NCBI GenBank assembly: GCA_036499165.1
Contig: DASYEE010000031.1
Span: forward strand, 15,673 to 79,672
Origin: Galbitalea sp036499165
GTDB lineage: Bacteria; Actinomycetota; Actinomycetes; Actinomycetales; Microbacteriaceae
Direction: 5' to 3'
DNA length: 64,000 bases
The position numbers were made by a program, and so were the translations under genes. The stretch's first letter is position 1; every line of letters begins with the position of its first letter. Under the pieces are notes generated by a model. The model worked only from the letters and a program-made list of their open reading frames with translations, ran no database searches and was not told where the DNA came from. Below, piece after piece: positions 63,839 through 64,000 of this stretch.

Positions 63839-64000
63839 TGGCTTGGTTCAAGGTCACCGACGGGCTGTCGGCGAAGATGACAACCACGAGGATCCCGCGA
63901 GCTCATCGGCGCGCAGCACTCGGCGTGTGGGTACTTGCTGGATCCTGGAGCGCGGGCGAACTCACCGACGGGCACATTCCCGCCCACATGCTCGATGAGC
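63838..64000 (+). CDS. Phage-type protein, truncated by window end
   Basis: The first 54 codons: begins 'MAWFKVTDGLSAKMTTTRIP' and continues 'RAALGVWVLAGSWSAGELTD' then 'HIPAHM'. This N-terminal pattern is common in actinophage early proteins, often annotated as replication-associated or hypothetical. The rest lies outside. Confidence 0.65.
   Translation, partial: MAWFKVTDGLSAKMTTTRIPRAHRRAALGVWVLAGSWSAGELTDGHIPAHMLDE

Larger units (their letters stand above)
60600..64000. mobile_element. Integrated element (prophage or integrative plasmid), left part
   Basis: Starts at the tRNA 3'-end-like sequence and continues beyond the window. Contents in order: tyrosine integrase, excisionase-like protein, repressor, second excisionase-like protein, and short overlapping genes ending in a phage-type protein. 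The 100 bases between repressor and divergent gene (62780-62881) are AT-rich compared with the host. An intact copy of the target tRNA is expected at the far end. Confidence 0.75.

Overview
The window is high-GC DNA from an actinobacterium, most likely a member of the Microbacteriaceae. Supporting signs are the codon use, GTG/TTG starts, ATGA-type overlaps between genes, the hadA-hadB-murB order, DUF6230/DUF6114 and DUF6458 proteins, sugar ABC transporters without their own ATPase, and an ars locus that uses an aquaporin. The species cannot be named from sequence alone. No rRNA, CRISPR array or insertion sequence was seen. Two tRNA genes (Met-CAU and Thr-GGU) lie near 53.2-53.35 kb.

Layout. 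1-6.6 kb: envelope-stress signalling. A PspC-domain histidine kinase (3' end outside the window) diverges from a PspC/toastrack membrane protein and a small membrane protein. A DrrAB-like ABC exporter with its own NarL-type two-component pair follows. 6.6-10.5 kb: a cystathionine gamma-synthase-type PLP enzyme divergent from an Lrp/AsnC regulator, then murB with a two-subunit hotdog dehydratase. 10.5-11.2 kb: a 27-residue orphan peptide gene with its own promoter, a perfect palindromic operator and a terminator, plus a small lipoprotein. 11.3-14.2 kb: a LacI regulator and a GH2 glycosidase sharing an operator motif. 14.2-22.7 kb: small proteins, a cold-shock/DUF1294 fusion, two hydrolases, a two-subunit CoA-transferase, and a DUF6230/DUF6114 surface pair.

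22.8-34.8 kb: two carbohydrate systems facing each other. One is a GH38 alpha-mannosidase with a GPH-type symporter. The other is a LacI-controlled operon: binding protein, two permeases, GH1 glycosidase, zinc alcohol dehydrogenase and Gfo/Idh dehydrogenase. 34.9-40.7 kb: a VOC protein, an MFS drug exporter divergent from a TetR regulator, a luciferase-like oxidoreductase, a methyltransferase/thioesterase pair, and a hydrolase-LuxR fusion. 40.7-44 kb: small membrane proteins, a MarR regulator and a Ser/Thr kinase, linked by a repeated operator-like sequence. 44-51 kb: a DUF4037 protein, a large LPXTG surface protein with about six repeats, and a formylglycine-type sulfatase. 51.3-53 kb: an arsenic locus (arsC and a 14-residue Cys-pair micro-ORF, divergent from arsR-aqpS). 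53-60.5 kb: tRNAs, a VOC protein, two divergent GH13 alpha-glucan enzymes, a degenerate M23 peptidase, an inositol-phosphatase family enzyme and a DUF2127 membrane protein.

From about 60.6 kb to the right edge lies an integrated element. A tRNA 3'-end-like sequence with its terminator abuts a tyrosine integrase, followed by two excisionase-like proteins around a repressor, then tightly coupled phage-type genes. The most unusual items are the 27-residue peptide unit, the 14-residue CC...CC peptide in the ars locus, and the three related operator sites around the MarR/kinase genes.
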